64,000 nt of DNA from Luteolibacter arcticus (GCF_025950235.1 NZ_JAPDDT010000003.1:606159-670158); one strand, 5' to 3'; positions 16,937 to 26,076 are shown, numbered from the stretch's first letter. The notes: generated by a model not told the origin, from the letters alone. Numbers and translations: made by a program.

Positions 16937-17851
16937 TCACCATGGCGTGTGTCTCAATCCGAACAGGGTGAGCAGGTAGAGCCCGCCGATGCCGAGGCCG
17001 GCGAGGGCGAAGGGCTGGAAGAAATCGACAGGGTCGGGCGTGACGCGTTTGAGCGGAGCCTTCTCCATCTCATCGATCTTCGCGAAGACTGCTTTCAAGG
17101 ATGCGGGATCACCCGCCGCGAAGACTTCGCCGCCGGTCATGGAAGCGATCACGCCGACCTCGTCCGGCGGGCTGCCCTCGGCGACATGGACGTCGTAGAC
17201 CTTGATGTTGTTTCGCTTCAGGCTCTGCGCGATGGCGATGTCCTGACCATTCATGAGGTCGGCGCTCATGCCATCGGTGAAGAGCACGATCATGCGATCG
17301 CCCGAGTCACCGGCCAGCATCGTCTTCTCCGCGGACCGAAGGGCCATGCCGATATTGGTGCCGCCGAACCACCCCGGCAGCACGTCGGGCCTGAGGAAGG
17401 GCGGCGCGCACTTGAAGGCGGAGACGTCATTGGTGAGCGGCACCCAATTCAGCACCGCGCTGCCGAAGACGGTTAGACCGAAAGCATCGCCCTTGCGGTA
17501 GGTGATGAAATCATTCACCGCGCCCATCGCGGCATCGTAGCGCGTGCCGGAGCCGAAGTTCGCCATCATCGAGCCGGAGACATCGAGGCAGAAGAGGATA
17601 TTCGTCATCTCCCGTTCGCTGCGCGGCTGCTCGAAGCGCCGCGGCCCGGCGAGGATCGCGATGGCCAGCATCAGCAGCAGCACCGGCAACAGGTCCGCCG
17701 TCTTCAGCAGGAAGCCTAACAAGCGCTCGCGGCGCAACGGCTGGTGATCAAATGGCAACGGCACGCGACGCCCGCCTCGTTTCCACAGATACACCGCCAG
17801 CCCGACCGGCAGGACGAGCAAGATCAGCAACCATGGATGGGCGAAGGTCAT
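16937..17851 (-). CDS. VWA-domain membrane protein (BatA-like)
   Basis: 304-residue inner-membrane protein. Two N-terminal membrane segments (about 6-22 and 52-68) flank a basic loop with the characteristic LPFDHQPLRRERL stretch. The VWA domain begins at NILFCLDVSGSMM with an intact D-x-S-x-S metal site, includes GGTNIGMAL and MIVLFTDG, and is followed by a C-terminal membrane segment (FALAGLGIGGLYLLTLFG). This is the usual BatA layout with the VWA domain facing the periplasm. It starts 26 bases after the small unknown gene. Confidence 0.9.
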   Translation of the reverse strand: MTFAHPWLLILLVLPVGLAVYLWKRGGRRVPLPFDHQPLRRERLLGFLLKTADLLPVLLLMLAIAILAGPRRFEQPRSEREMTNILFCLDVSGSMMANFGSGTRYDAAMGAVNDFITYRKGDAFGLTVFGSAVLNWVPLTNDVSAFKCAPPFLRPDVLPGWFGGTNIGMALRSAEKTMLAGDSGDRMIVLFTDGMSADLMNGQDIAIAQSLKRNNIKVYDVHVAEGSPPDEVGVIASMTGGEVFAAGDPASLKAVFAKIDEMEKAPLKRVTPDPVDFFQPFALAGLGIGGLYLLTLFGLRHTPW

Positions 17852-17877
17852 TCAATTCAAATTGATAGATCCGAGGT

Positions 17878-18186
17878 TCATAGGAAACCCCACTCCCTCC
17901 CCTTTTTCACAACCACTTGGTCGTTCAGACCGGGGCAATCCAAGAACATCCACACTTTGAAAAACGCCTCAAGATTTCCGACTGAACCGAAAGGCGCGGA
18001 AGCGACGTTTTTCATTCCTGAATGCAAATATTCCATCACCTGACAGAGAAAAACGCTCATTGAAGTTTTCAGGTGAGCTTCATCCGGCAGGAAGGAAATT
18101 GAATCGGTGGCAATCTCGACGAGGCATTGATGATGACCGTTGTCGACAAGCCACTGCGAAAATTCTCGGTAAGTTGAGAACTTCAT
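17878..18186 (-). CDS. Small protein of unknown function inside the MoxR/VWA operon
   Basis: 102-residue soluble protein with no recognised family. It has no signal peptide or membrane segment, and looks acidic-to-neutral with an aromatic-rich second half (LEAFFKVWMFLDCPG). Its ATG overlaps the stop of the preceding gene by four bases (ATGA), so it is translationally coupled. Base composition looks lower in G+C than its neighbours, hinting at later acquisition. It stands where Bat-type operons normally have no gene. A small regulator, an immunity-like protein or an inserted passenger are all possible. Confidence 0.65.
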   Translation of the reverse strand: MKFSTYREFSQWLVDNGHHQCLVEIATDSISFLPDEAHLKTSMSVFLCQVMEYLHSGMKNVASAPFGSVGNLEAFFKVWMFLDCPGLNDQVVVKKGREWGFL

Positions 18187-18950
18187 GAGGCATATGGAGC
18201 AAGGAGTTGCTCGATCTCGCTCGAAGACGAGTCGCTGGAGGGCGCATGCAGCCAGCGTTCAAGCGCAAGAAAGAGCGGCGAGGCATCGGCATCATTGCGA
18301 AGCTTCGTCATCGCCTCTGCAGGTGCCATGGCGGCGATGTCGGGCCGGCGTTCGCGCCAGTGGCCGATGACGAGGCGCTCAAGTTTGGCCCGGTCGCCGG
18401 AAGAAAGCTCCCCTTTCGCGGCGGCACCGACGAGCGGACGCAGCCTTTCCGCCAGCGAGGCGGTGGCTTGCGTGTTATCACCACCGGCGGCGGGCTTCTT
18501 CTTCCGCCACAGCAGGATCGCCACAAGTCCCGCGATCCACAGTCCTACGAAGATCGTCATCTTCGTGCGGTAGCCGCCGAGCTTCGGCAAATCGCCGGCC
18601 TGGTTCTTGTTAGGATGGACGAGGCCCGGCGGCAGGTCGCTGGTGATCTCCAGCGGGATTGCCGGAACGGTCGTGCCCGCGGGCACTTCGAGGAAATCGG
18701 CGAGGTTGTGAGAGCCGGCTTCCAGGCCTTGCACCTCGAAGTCGTAGCGGAAGCCATCTTTCGCCGGCTTCACTTCCAGCACGCGGACCATCAGCGGCGG
18801 CTTGCGATCGCGGCGCGGCTTCGGCTTCACCTCGCCACCGGGGATGTAGACCTCGCGGATCTCCAGTGGCTGGCCGATGCGCTGGGTCGGGACTTCCGCA
18901 AACAGCGGACTCACGACGAGCAGCAGGGCGATGAAGGCGCGGCGGATCAC
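18183..18950 (-). CDS. BatD/DUF4381-like anchored protein of the MoxR operon
   Basis: 255-residue membrane protein. The GTG at 18950 overlaps the stop of the DUF58 gene (GTGA) and gives a signal peptide (IRRAFIALLLVVSPLFAEV). A periplasmic domain of about 110 residues follows, then a membrane segment (MTIFVGLWIAGLVAILLW) and a cytoplasmic helical tail with ASLAERLRPLVGAAAKGEL, WRERR and LERWLHAPS. The topology matches BatD/DUF4381 proteins placed between DUF58 and VWA genes. A longer open frame (to 19205) overlaps the DUF58 gene and was rejected. Confidence 0.8.
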   Translation of the reverse strand: MIRRAFIALLLVVSPLFAEVPTQRIGQPLEIREVYIPGGEVKPKPRRDRKPPLMVRVLEVKPAKDGFRYDFEVQGLEAGSHNLADFLEVPAGTTVPAIPLEITSDLPPGLVHPNKNQAGDLPKLGGYRTKMTIFVGLWIAGLVAILLWRKKKPAAGGDNTQATASLAERLRPLVGAAAKGELSSGDRAKLERLVIGHWRERRPDIAAMAPAEAMTKLRNDADASPLFLALERWLHAPSSDSSSSEIEQLLAPYAS

Positions 18951-19810
18951 TGGCGGTTGCGGCGGGATGCTCCCCCGCGCGAGCGGAGGAAGTGGCGGAG
19001 GCGACCGAGGAACGGCGTCCCGGGGCGAATGAGAAAGTGATCGAGCGAGGCCTTCTTCAGCGACTCTGTTAGAGCGTCGGTGGTAGAAAGCAGGCGCTTG
19101 CCGTGGGTCAGCAATTCGCGGCCGGACTCGACCTCGCGGCCGCGGAACAGTCCCGCGCCTTCGAGCTGGTCCTCGGCGGGATCCCGAAAGATCAGGCACA
19201 GGCAATCGTGCCGCGCGCCGACGAGTTTGAGCGCGGCCAGCGCATCGGGATCGTGGAAATCGCTCAGCACGATCAGCATCGAACGCTGCGCCAACGACGG
19301 CTCCAGCGAGAGCAGGCGCTGCCCGAGCGTGGTCGGCTCATCGAAGTGATAGCTTCGCAGCGCATGCAGCCACTGCAGCAGCACGTCGCGCGAAAGACTC
19401 GGCTGCACCACGAGATCGCGGCCACCCGCACCGAGCAGGCCCACCGGATTCACATGATCCAGGCAGGCCAGTGCGATGCCACCGGCGACCTGCACAGCCA
19501 GCCCGTATTTCCCCGGCGGATGCGTGGCGATGGCCATGGAGGCCGACGTATCCACCACGATCCACACCGGCATCTGCTTCGGTGTTTCGAATTGCTTCAC
19601 GTGGTGCTTGCCGGTGCGCGCGGTGACCCGCCAGTCGATGGACTTCACCGGATCCCCCGGCTCGTACCGGCGCGACTGCACATACTCCAATCCCTGGCCG
19701 AGAAACGGACTACGATCCGTGCCGTAGCTCAGACTGTCCGCCAGCCGCTTGATCGCCACCAGGAACTGGCGGTGATCGAGCGGATCGGCGTTGTGGAGGG
19801 TGGCTTGCAT
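18947..19810 (-). CDS. DUF58 domain protein
   Basis: 287-residue DUF58 protein, a VWA-like partner of MoxR ATPases. The family signature RRYEPGDPVKSIDWRVTART lies near residue 45, followed by KQFETPKQMPVWIVVDTSASM, where the degenerate metal site D-T-S-A-S is visible, and later LIVLSDFHD. The start ATG at 19810 was chosen over an upstream extension containing a dispersed repeat. It lies 43 bases after moxR and overlaps the next gene. Confidence 0.9.
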   Translation of the reverse strand: MQATLHNADPLDHRQFLVAIKRLADSLSYGTDRSPFLGQGLEYVQSRRYEPGDPVKSIDWRVTARTGKHHVKQFETPKQMPVWIVVDTSASMAIATHPPGKYGLAVQVAGGIALACLDHVNPVGLLGAGGRDLVVQPSLSRDVLLQWLHALRSYHFDEPTTLGQRLLSLEPSLAQRSMLIVLSDFHDPDALAALKLVGARHDCLCLIFRDPAEDQLEGAGLFRGREVESGRELLTHGKRLLSTTDALTESLKKASLDHFLIRPGTPFLGRLRHFLRSRGGASRRNRQ

Positions 19811-19853
19811 GGAGTGCCGGGTGATCAGAGATCGGTGCTCAGTGGAAAAGGCA

Positions 19854-20846
19854 CTATGAAACCGAAGCCTCGAGGATCTGCCGCAGCACGCCGGATGCCG
19901 TCTTGCCCTCGGCAAGCGCTTCATAGGTCAGGCGGATGCGGTGCAGCATCACGTCCTCCGCCAGCGCGAAAAGGTCTTCCGGCACCACATAGTCGCGGCC
20001 ATGCAGCAGAGCGCGAGCGCGGGATGCCTTGAGGATGGAAATGCCGGCGCGCGGCGAACAGCCGAGCTCGAGATCGTCGTGCTTGCGGGTGCGCTCGACG
20101 ACATCCACGACGTGCTTGAGGAAGACATCGCTGACGTGGATGTGGTTCGCCGCTTCCATCGCCGCGATGAGGTCGGCCTCGCTGCCGATGGCCTCCTCCT
20201 TGATCATGTCGAATTCGGTCCGCGCCACCGCGCCACCGCCCTCGCGCTTCACACCGAGCTTCAGGTTGCGGCGGAGGATTTCCTCCTCCTCGTCCACCGT
20301 CGGGTAGCCGAGCCGGTGGCATAGCATGAAGCGGTCGAGCTGCGCTTCCGGCAGTTCGAAAGTGCCGCTTTGCTCGATCGGGTTCTGCGTCGCGATCACC
20401 AGGAATGGCGTCGGCAGCGATAACGATTGGTTGCCGATGGTCACCTTGCGCTCCTGCATCGCCTCCAGTAGCGCGCCCTGCACCTTTGGCGCGGCGCGGT
20501 TGATTTCGTCGGCCAGCAGCAAGTTGGTGAAGACCGGCCCCTGGTGGGTGCGGAAGCTTCCGCTGCGCTCATCGAGGATCTCCGAGCCAAGGATGTCCGA
20601 CGGCAGCAGGTCGATGGTGAACTGGATGCGGCGGAAGTTCAGGTGCATCGCCCGCGCGAGGGTGTTCACCAGCAGCGTCTTCGCCAAGCCGGGCATCCCT
20701 TCTAACAAAAGGTGCCCGCTGGTCAGCAGGGCGATCAGCATGCGCTCCACCACCACGTCCTGGCCGACGACGATGGTGCCGACCCGCTCGCGGATCTTCT
20801 GGAGGTACTGCGAGGTTTCCGTGACCGGGGTGTGGACGCTGCTCAT
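19854..20846 (-). CDS. moxR: MoxR-family AAA+ ATPase
   Basis: 330-residue AAA+ ATPase and first gene of the eight-gene operon. Walker A appears as EGMPGLAKT (Ala for the usual G in the GxGKT end, as in many MoxR proteins), Walker B as LLADEINRA, sensor 1 as FLVIATQNPIE, followed by LPEAQLDRFM and the C-terminal lid SPRAGISILKASRARALL. MoxR ATPases act as chaperone-like partners of VWA proteins, and the DUF58-BatD-VWA-VWA-TPR order downstream is typical. A 250-base divergent gap separates it from the next gene and should hold its promoter. Confidence 0.93.
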   Translation of the reverse strand: MSSVHTPVTETSQYLQKIRERVGTIVVGQDVVVERMLIALLTSGHLLLEGMPGLAKTLLVNTLARAMHLNFRRIQFTIDLLPSDILGSEILDERSGSFRTHQGPVFTNLLLADEINRAAPKVQGALLEAMQERKVTIGNQSLSLPTPFLVIATQNPIEQSGTFELPEAQLDRFMLCHRLGYPTVDEEEEILRRNLKLGVKREGGGAVARTEFDMIKEEAIGSEADLIAAMEAANHIHVSDVFLKHVVDVVERTRKHDDLELGCSPRAGISILKASRARALLHGRDYVVPEDLFALAEDVMLHRIRLTYEALAEGKTASGVLRQILEASVS

Positions 20847-21098
20847 GGAACTTTCCGTTTTGATAACGGTCTAACTCAGTGCCGCGGACGCGAGCCTTTG
20901 TCTGCAAAAACTTTGTAAAACCCGGATTCCCCGCATTTCACGAATTTACATTGTTCCGACAGGGTAGGTCGCCTGCGTTCTTGCCGGGCCGGGAGCTTCC
21001 CAGCATGGCCCGATTTTCTTCGGTGAAGCCCTGGTGAAGAATTGACGCGACAAGCTGTGGAAGTTGCCGCGCCACGCCAGACCAGACATGATCCGCGC

Positions 21099-21527
21099 AT
21101 GGCAATCGTCTCCCTGATCCTAGCGGCCATCGTGCTCTTCCTGATCGGTGCCGGGATCGCGGTGGGCTTGGTCGCTTGCGGGCTGGCGGCGCTGCTTGTC
21201 GGACTGGGCATGATTTCGTCGTCGGTGATCGTGGGCATCCACAGCGGGCGCACCACGGATGGGATCCGGGCATTCCTGCTGCAGTGTGGGATCATCGCCG
21301 GGGTGCCCGCCGGTGCCATCAGCGCTTTGCTGGCGACTTCCCTCATCGCCGAATTGAAAGGAGTCGTCGATTGGCCCGTGCTCATCTACGGCGCCCTCGG
21401 CGGTGCACTGGCCGGGATCATGGTGGCACTGGCACTGGACCTGATGTCGCGGCGACTGCACGCGTGGGCAGCCCTGCGGCTTACCCGCGTGACGGGTGCT
21501 GATGTCAAAGCCGCTCCGGGTCTCTGA
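21099..21527 (+). CDS. Small four-helix membrane protein
   Basis: Unknown function. The ATG at 21099 gives 142 residues with four hydrophobic segments: about 2-27, 29-48, 68-92 and 103-125. The hydrophobic parts are Gly/Ala/Val/Ile-rich with few charges. It is divergent from moxR and convergent with folP. A longer open frame from 21042 adds a basic N-terminus that looks non-coding. Confidence 0.7.
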   Translation: MAIVSLILAAIVLFLIGAGIAVGLVACGLAALLVGLGMISSSVIVGIHSGRTTDGIRAFLLQCGIIAGVPAGAISALLATSLIAELKGVVDWPVLIYGALGGALAGIMVALALDLMSRRLHAWAALRLTRVTGADVKAAPGL

Positions 21528-21576
21528 AGAACCCGCCGCCACAGCTCGATTCGCAGGATAAAGGTTGCCGCGGCGA

Positions 21577-22455
21577 TCAAACCAGCGCCTCCAGCATCTT
21601 CACCGCCTGCCACGCCGCGCGGACGTCATGGACGCGGACCATCTGCGCGCCGCGGCGGACAGCGGCGGAGATGCACGCGACCGTCCCCGCATCGCGGTCC
21701 TTTGGTTCGGTGATCCCGAGCACGTCGCCGATCACCGTCTTGCGGCTGACCGGCACCAGCAGCGGGCGGCCGAAACGATGCAGGCGCTCCAGCTCGCGGA
21801 AGACCCGCAGGTTGTCATCGCGCTGCTTGGCGAAGTCGATGCCCGGGTCCAGCACCAGCGCCTCGGCGGGCAGGCCGGCCTTCACCGCCACCGCGATCTT
21901 CGCCTCGAAGAACTCCTCCATCGCCACCATCACGTCGTCCCATTGCTGGTGGAAATGCGGCACCTTCGGCTCGCCGACCGAGTGCATCACCAGCAGCGCC
22001 GCGCCCGCCTCCGCACACAGCCGCGCATTCCGATCGTCCGGCAGCGCGCCCATGTCGTTCACGAACTCGACGCCGAAGGGCAGCACGGCTTCCACCACCT
22101 CGGGGCGCCAGGTATTCGCGGAAAGCACCGGCGGCCAGACTTGGGAGTCATCCTTCGGCGTGGCGGTGGCGATCGTTTCCGGCCAGCGCTCGAGGAATTC
22201 CCGGAAGCGCCGGACCTCCTCCTCCACCGCCACCGCGGCGCGATTGGTCCGCGCGCTCTCCGCCCCCACATCGATGATGTCCGCCCCCTCTCCGGCCTGC
22301 CGCTTCGCCTGCGCCAGCGCAGCCTCGATCTCCAGCGTGCCATCGCCGGAAAACGAGTCGTCATTCACATTCACGATCCCCATCACCAGCGGTCGGCGGG
22401 GAAACAGGATCTCGCGGGCGGGCAACTTCCAGATCACCGGCGGATTCAACGGCAC
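21577..22455 (-). CDS. folP: Dihydropteroate synthase
   Basis: Folate-pathway enzyme joining 6-hydroxymethyl-dihydropterin diphosphate and p-aminobenzoate. TIM-barrel motifs in order: MGIVNVNDDSFSGDG (pterin loop 1, with NDD where NTPDSF is usual), DIIDVGAESAR, FVNDMGAL, VLDPGIDFAK, PVSRKTVIG and the final RVHDV. The start is uncertain: GTG at 22455 gives PLNPPVIWKLPARE before the core, like typical family N-termini; an open extension reaches a TTG near 22554 but its residues look non-coding. It is divergent from the epimerase gene. Confidence 0.88.
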   Translation of the reverse strand: MPLNPPVIWKLPAREILFPRRPLVMGIVNVNDDSFSGDGTLEIEAALAQAKRQAGEGADIIDVGAESARTNRAAVAVEEEVRRFREFLERWPETIATATPKDDSQVWPPVLSANTWRPEVVEAVLPFGVEFVNDMGALPDDRNARLCAEAGAALLVMHSVGEPKVPHFHQQWDDVMVAMEEFFEAKIAVAVKAGLPAEALVLDPGIDFAKQRDDNLRVFRELERLHRFGRPLLVPVSRKTVIGDVLGITEPKDRDAGTVACISAAVRRGAQMVRVHDVRAAWQAVKMLEALV

Positions 22456-22605
22456 GGAACACAAAAATCCCAATCCGAAATCGCCGCCGCCCCCACGACA
22501 CCAAGGATTCCGCAAATCTGCTGTCACAGAAAGTGGAGAATCATACACAGCCAAACCTGTTTCATCATAGCTCCAATCCGGGTCTCATCTACTCTCCCCG
22601 GCAAC

Positions 22606-23502
22606 ATGAGTGTCACTTTTGGAGCCAGCACCTGGCTGTGGACATCGCCCTTGACCTCGGAGCAGGGCGATCTTCTCCGCAGCATCGCCAAACTCGGGTT
22701 CGAAGCCGTCGAACTCCCCATCGAGGATCCCGATCTCGTCGATCCAGCGAAGATCCGCCCGATCCTCGAGGAAACCGGTCTCACTCCCTACCTCTGCGGT
22801 GCCTTTGGTCCCGGCCGCGACCTGACGAGCCCCGACTCGGCGGTCCGCGCCAATACCCGGGCCTACCTCTCCCGCCTGATGGACTTGGCCGAGGCCCTCG
22901 ACATTCCCTTCATCGCCGGCCCGATGTACGCTCAGGTGGGAAAGGCCCGCCAACTCTCTCCCGAAGACCGTCAGCGTGAGTGGGACCTCGCCGCCAGCGA
23001 ACTTCGCACCGTGGCCACTGAAGCCGGCAATCGCGGCCTGCAGCTCGCGATCGAGGCCATCAATCGCTTCGAGACCGACCTCGTGAACACCACCGCCGAC
23101 ACCATCCAGCTCGTCCGCTCCATCGACCACCCGGCGGCCAAGGCGATGATCGATACCTTCCACATGACCATCGAGGAAGCCGACATCGGCGATGCCATCC
23201 GCCACGCCGGTGACGATCTCATCCACGTGCAGGTCAGCGAAAATCACCGCGGCGTCACCGGCACCGGCCTCACCCCGTGGCAGGATTTCCGCGATGCCCT
23301 GCGCGATATCAATTACAAGGGCGCCGTCGTCATCGAGTCCTTCACACCCGACAATCGCGACCTCGCCGGCGCGGTCTGCATCTGGAAGCGCTTCACCGCC
23401 ACTCAGGATGAATTCGCCGGCCGCGGCCTGGCCTTCTTGCGCGATCTCTTCGACCAACCGGTCCGCGCCCCGAGATCGGCAGCCTTGACCGCAGCCCATT
23501 GA
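22606..23502 (+). CDS. Sugar phosphate isomerase/epimerase (TIM barrel, D-tagatose 3-epimerase-like)
   Basis: 298-residue AP-endonuclease-2-type TIM barrel. Visible marks are FGASTWLW, FEAVELPIEDP, LQLAIEAINRFETDLVNT (metal Glu), AKAMIDTFHMTIEEADI (metal Asp/His), DLIHVQVSENHRG and AVVIESFTP (second Glu). These fit D-tagatose/D-psicose 3-epimerases, which equilibrate ketohexoses. The ATG at 22606 is chosen at the start of homology; the frame stays open for about 1 kb upstream through the antisense of folP. It is followed after 41 bases by an oxidoreductase, probably one sugar-utilisation operon. Confidence 0.88.
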   Translation: MSVTFGASTWLWTSPLTSEQGDLLRSIAKLGFEAVELPIEDPDLVDPAKIRPILEETGLTPYLCGAFGPGRDLTSPDSAVRANTRAYLSRLMDLAEALDIPFIAGPMYAQVGKARQLSPEDRQREWDLAASELRTVATEAGNRGLQLAIEAINRFETDLVNTTADTIQLVRSIDHPAAKAMIDTFHMTIEEADIGDAIRHAGDDLIHVQVSENHRGVTGTGLTPWQDFRDALRDINYKGAVVIESFTPDNRDLAGAVCIWKRFTATQDEFAGRGLAFLRDLFDQPVRAPRSAALTAAH

Positions 23503-23543
23503 TATCGGATAGCCTTGGGACTCTTCCCCTCTCTTTTAAATCC

Positions 23544-24668
23544 ATGAGTGACATCAACATCGCCATCGTCGGACTCGGTTTCGGCGCCGAATTCATCCCC
23601 ATCTATCAGCGCCTCAAGGGCGTGAACATGTACGCCATCTGCCAGCGCACCCAGTCGAAGCTGGATGAGGTCGGCGACAAGTTCGGGATCGAAAAGCGCT
23701 ACGTCTCCTACGACGACCTCCTCGCCGATCCGGACGTCCACGCCGTCCACATCAACTCGCCGATCCCCGACCACGCCGAGCAATCGATCAAGGCGCTCAA
23801 GGCGGGCAAGCACGTCGCCTGCACCGTGCCGATGGCGACCAGCGTCGAGGACTGCAAGACGATCGTCGATCTCGTGAAGCAGACCGGCCTGAAGTACATG
23901 ATGATGGAGACCGTGGTCTATGCCCGCGAGTTCCTCTTCATGAAGGAGCTCTACGACAAGGGCGAGCTCGGAAAGGTCCAGTTCATCAAGGCCTCCCACC
24001 AGCAGGACATGGACGGCTGGCCGGGCTACTGGCCGGGCCTGCCGCCGATGCACTACGCGACCCACTGCGTGGGCCCCGCCCTCGGCCTCATGCGCTCGGA
24101 AGCCGAGTATGTCTCCTGCTTCGGCTCCGGCACCATCCGCGAGGAAATGCATGGCTGCTACGGCTCGCCCTTCGCCGTCGAGACCACCCACGTGAAGTTC
24201 AAGGACAGCGATGTCTCCGCACATATCTACCGCTCGCTCTTCGATGTCGCGCGTCAGTATCGCGAGACGATCGAGGTCTATGGCTCGAAGAAGTCGGTCG
24301 AATGGCCCCTCATCGAACACGACCCGCTCGTGGTCCACACCGCGAAGCTCCCCGAGCCTGAGATCCCCTCGGAAGTCGAGACCCCGGACTTCGCCCACTA
24401 CCTGCCGGAGGAGATCCAGCTCTTCACCAAGGGCGGCGTCTATGGCGGCGAGACCGGCGAGGATCACCTCTCCTTCACCCAGGGCGCGGGCCACGGCGGC
24501 AGCCACCCGCACCTCGTCTGGCAATTCGTGAAGATGCTCCAGACCGGCGAGGATTCCTACCCCAACGCGATCGAGAGCGCGAACATCACCTGCACCGGCA
24601 TCCTCGCCCACGAGTCCGCCCTCAAGGGCGGCGAACTCATCCGCCTGCCGGAGTGGACGCTGCGCTGA
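23544..24668 (+). CDS. Gfo/Idh/MocA family oxidoreductase
   Basis: 374-residue NAD(P)-dependent sugar or inositol dehydrogenase-like protein. The Rossmann fold starts at NIAIVGLGFGAEFIPIY, followed by HINSPIPDHAEQSIKALKAG and the CTVPMA stretch where the family has EKP. The C-terminal domain has HYATHCVGPALGLM, an H-containing segment expected in the active site. Note the conserved catalytic Lys of EKP is replaced (TVP), so catalysis or substrate may differ. The ATG at 23544 excludes an unlikely 15-residue extension. It is cotranscribed with the epimerase, suggesting joint ketose/polyol metabolism. Confidence 0.88.
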   Translation: MSDINIAIVGLGFGAEFIPIYQRLKGVNMYAICQRTQSKLDEVGDKFGIEKRYVSYDDLLADPDVHAVHINSPIPDHAEQSIKALKAGKHVACTVPMATSVEDCKTIVDLVKQTGLKYMMMETVVYAREFLFMKELYDKGELGKVQFIKASHQQDMDGWPGYWPGLPPMHYATHCVGPALGLMRSEAEYVSCFGSGTIREEMHGCYGSPFAVETTHVKFKDSDVSAHIYRSLFDVARQYRETIEVYGSKKSVEWPLIEHDPLVVHTAKLPEPEIPSEVETPDFAHYLPEEIQLFTKGGVYGGETGEDHLSFTQGAGHGGSHPHLVWQFVKMLQTGEDSYPNAIESANITCTGILAHESALKGGELIRLPEWTLR

Positions 24669-24707
24669 GCTGAGACGATCCGCTTTCCGAGCAAACCATA
24701 GGCATCA

Positions 24708-24740
24708 AAAAAGGCACCCCGGAAACGGGGTGCTTTTTCT
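24708..24740. terminator. Bidirectional intrinsic terminator
   Basis: A stem GCACCCCG / CGGGGTGC (24714-24721 and 24726-24733) with a GAAA loop is followed by TTTTT on the plus strand and preceded by AAAAAA, which is a T-run on the minus strand. It lies between the convergent oxidoreductase and membrane-protein genes. Confidence 0.85.
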
Positions 24741-24768
24741 TTGGTTAGGGCACCTAAGCAAGTGCCCC

Positions 24769-26076
24769 CTATTTATTCAGAGCCACAAGCTGGTTCCGCA
24801 GGTCCCAGACGAGCAGGATCACCCCGAGCAGCGCATAGCCCCCGAGCAGACGGGTTAGAAGAATCCCCCCGTCCTGTACCCATCCGAGCCACAGCGCGCC
24901 CCCGAGCGCTCCCCCGGCCACTGCGTGGAGGACATTGATAACCACCCATACCTTCCCGAGTTCCCCTGCCTTCTGGCCGAACCAAGGCTTCCGAATCAAT
25001 GCATCGATGCCGTCGATGATCGCGATTCCCAGCGCCAAGCCGCCGCTGCAGAGGGCGAAAAACTGGACGTCCTTGCTATAGCAGAGAATCAACCCGGTCA
25101 GCCCCATCAGCGCGAGACAGAAGCAGTCCCAGAGCAGCGCCCGGCGCTCCGGATCCTTTGTCGGGGGAGTCTTTACAAAGTTTAGCCAGAGGAAGTTCGC
25201 AGAACCGAAGAGGATGCGCATGAAGAGCGCCAGGGCGATGACGAAACAGGCAAGCAGTTCCCAAGGCTCGGCCCATGCATCGGCCTTCCCGCTCTCGTCC
25301 GCCAAGCGCTTGAGGCCGAAGCCCATCAGCATGGAGAAGAACACGGTGGGCACGCGGACGCTCTGCTCGTAGCGCTTATTCTCCCAATCCCCCGTCGCGC
25401 CATACTCCGTGCGATCGAGGACGAGGGCTTGGACGCGTAGGTCGCCGAGGAAGAACAGTCCGGAAACAAAGGCGAGTGCCCAGGGCCAGCACCAGCCCGG
25501 CTCCTTCCCGTAGAAGATGGCTATATAACAGGCGACACCCGCGTAGAGCAGGTTCAGGGTGAACCACTGGGCCGAGAAGCCACGGGACTTTTCCTTGGAG
25601 AAGCCGCAGCGGAAGACGAGGTCAGATACCACCACCCCCGCCGCCGTCAGGCCCAGCACGCAGTTCCACATCAGGAAGGAGCGGACATCCGGGCGGTAGC
25701 ACATGATCACAGCTACGGTGCCGATCAGGGTTAGAAAGAGGCAGTCCAGCAGCATCGAGCCCGGCATCTCGCTCTTGCCGGGTTTCCTTTTCCTGACCGG
25801 AGGGGCACCCAGAAAATCCAGCCACAGGTGGTTCGCGGAGCCGAAAAGAAAGCGCAGCAGCAGGAAGAGCGCGGCGGCAAAGCAGCCCCAAGCCTCCCAT
25901 GCCGGCCACCTTTCGGAGCTGTCTGCGAGCCGCTTCAGCCCGAAGCCCGCGAGGGCGGAGAAAAACACGGTGAAGACCCGCACGCACTGCTCGTAGCGCT
26001 TTGCGTCCGGCGGGTCAGGATCGAGGGCAGGGGCGGGAACAGATTCGGAAACAAGATCGGGGGCTGACGGGGGCAT
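24769..26076 (-). CDS. Internally duplicated polytopic membrane protein
   Basis: 435-residue membrane protein of unknown function made of two similar halves. The first half begins KRYEQCVRVFTVFFSALAG, and the second repeats it as KRYEQSVRVPTVFFSMLMG; both continue with FGLKRLAD and later LFGSAN-LWL, then an acidic/basic linker and more helices. Each half has about five hydrophobic segments, so roughly ten in total. The N-terminus (25 residues, Pro/Asp-rich) is cytoplasmic-looking. The start is ATG at 26076. The duplication suggests a pseudo-symmetric channel or transporter. Confidence 0.8.
   Translation of the reverse strand: MPPSAPDLVSESVPAPALDPDPPDAKRYEQCVRVFTVFFSALAGFGLKRLADSSERWPAWEAWGCFAAALFLLLRFLFGSANHLWLDFLGAPPVRKRKPGKSEMPGSMLLDCLFLTLIGTVAVIMCYRPDVRSFLMWNCVLGLTAAGVVVSDLVFRCGFSKEKSRGFSAQWFTLNLLYAGVACYIAIFYGKEPGWCWPWALAFVSGLFFLGDLRVQALVLDRTEYGATGDWENKRYEQSVRVPTVFFSMLMGFGLKRLADESGKADAWAEPWELLACFVIALALFMRILFGSANFLWLNFVKTPPTKDPERRALLWDCFCLALMGLTGLILCYSKDVQFFALCSGGLALGIAIIDGIDALIRKPWFGQKAGELGKVWVVINVLHAVAGGALGGALWLGWVQDGGILLTRLLGGYALLGVILLVWDLRNQLVALNK

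Noticed and set aside
21565..22605. Upstream extension of the sugar epimerase frame
   Set aside because: Homology starts at the ATG 22606; the extension is antisense to folP and lacks protein-like composition.
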